Assembly: GCA_900012615.1 (NCBI GenBank)
Contig: LT009756.1
Coordinates: forward strand, 450,035-514,034
DNA length: 64,000 bases
Source: Agrobacterium genomosp. 13 str. CFBP 6927
GTDB lineage: Bacteria; Pseudomonadota; Alphaproteobacteria; Rhizobiales; Rhizobiaceae
Direction: 5' to 3'
Below are positions 63,580-64,000 of the stretch, in pieces. The translations under genes were made by a program, and so were the position numbers. Within the stretch, counting starts at the first letter, position 1. Every line of letters begins with the position of its first letter. The notes below the pieces were generated by a model that saw nothing but the letters and a program-made list of their open reading frames with translations, had not been told where the DNA came from and did no database searches.

Positions 63580-64000
63580 ATGGCAGTTGTGATTGACGGG
63601 AAGGCGAAGGCGGCTTCGGTCGTGGAGGAAGTCCGCAAATCGGCAGAAGCGCTTGAGGCGGAAAAGGGTGTGAAGCCCGGCCTCGCGGTCGTCATCGTCG
63701 GCAATGACCCCGCCAGCCACGCCTATGTGAACTCCAAGAGCAAGATGGCCAAGCAATGCGGCTTCAACTCCATCCAGCACACGCTGCCGGAGGAAACCAC
63801 GCAGGCCGCACTCCTGAAGCTTGTCGGCGAATTGAACGCCGATGCCTCCATCCATGGCATTCTGGTGCAGCTTCCCCTGCCGAAACACTTCAATTCCGAT
63901 GAGATCATCCAGTCGATCCTGCCGGAGAAGGATGTCGACGGCCTGAGCGTGCTCAATGCCGGCAAGCTGGCAACCGGCGATCTCGCCACTGGCCTCATCT
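63580..64000 (+). CDS. folD: Methylenetetrahydrofolate dehydrogenase/cyclohydrolase FolD (3' partial)
   Basis: FolD interconverts 5,10-methylene-, methenyl- and 10-formyl-tetrahydrofolate with NADP in the cytoplasm. About 140 residues are visible, from [20 protein letters not shown] on. They include [20 protein letters not shown] with the catalytic KSKMAKQCG lysine region, [14 protein letters not shown], and the start of the [20 protein letters not shown] block. AGCAGGAGCAGGAC precedes the ATG. The window ends before the stop codon. Confidence 0.95.
   Translation, partial: MAVVIDGKAKAASVVEEVRKSAEALEAEKGVKPGLAVVIVGNDPASHAYVNSKSKMAKQCGFNSIQHTLPEETTQAALLKLVGELNADASIHGILVQLPLPKHFNSDEIIQSILPEKDVDGLSVLNAGKLATGDLATGLI

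Overview
The window is a 64 kb chromosomal segment of a Rhizobiaceae bacterium, most like Agrobacterium or Rhizobium. It carries the combination typical of that family: VisN/VisR and Rem regulators, MotC and MotE, FlaF/FlbT, several flagellins made of short D0/D1-type proteins, and the gene order cheB-cheY2-cheD-cheT-fliF-visN-visR. Coding density is high and codon use is GC-rich throughout. I saw no phage, transposase, CRISPR array or rRNA. The window cuts cheB at its left end and folD at its right end.

Left region (1-7946, + strand). The tail of the chemotaxis operon encodes CheB, CheY2, CheD and a CheT-like protein carrying the CheZ-type DxxxQ motif. fliF follows and ends at a strong terminator. 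visN and visR, the LuxR-type master regulators of motility, come next, then a chemoreceptor with a periplasmic ligand domain.

Middle-left region (7969-21984) is mostly not about motility. It holds a large SLC5-transporter/histidine-kinase hybrid, mscL, a class I aminotransferase, a GalE-type epimerase and a membrane-anchored unknown. A housekeeping run on the - strand follows (murA, a DUF2948 protein, hisD, a UPF0262 protein, a low-molecular-weight phosphatase, infA, maf, yacG), then a tRNA-Thr(GGT).

Flagellar region (22190-60725). Three flagellin genes on the - strand (here called flaA, flaB, flaC) each have their own leader and terminator. Two - strand operons build the rod, rings and part of the export gate: DUF1217-flgF-fliI-orf, and flgB-flgC-fliE-flgG-flgA-flgI-motE-flgH-fliL-fliP. 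On the + strand lie motA-fliM-fliN-fliG, flhB-orf, a fourth flagellin, a FliH-like gene with motB-motC-fliK-transglycosylase, and then rem, flgE, flgK, flgL, flaF, flbT, flgD, fliQ, flhA, fliR, a FliJ-like gene, flgJ, a small helical protein and a FliL-like protein. Together these cover nearly the whole basal body, motor, export apparatus, hook and filament.

Right end (60928-64000): a WecG/TagA-like glycosyltransferase, a Wzz/ExoP-like polysaccharide co-polymerase without a kinase domain, and the start of folD.

The most interesting unexplained signal is a shared leader upstream of flaA, flaB and flaC. In all three a conserved block can pair with the ribosome-binding site. This suggests a translational switch, and the obvious candidate partners, FlbT and FlaF, are encoded in the same window. 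Other leads are a strong terminator 16 bases before flhB, diverged FliH/FliJ/FlgN/FliL-like proteins at the expected operon positions, a near-identical core shared by flaA and flaB, and two copies of a palindromic intergenic repeat.
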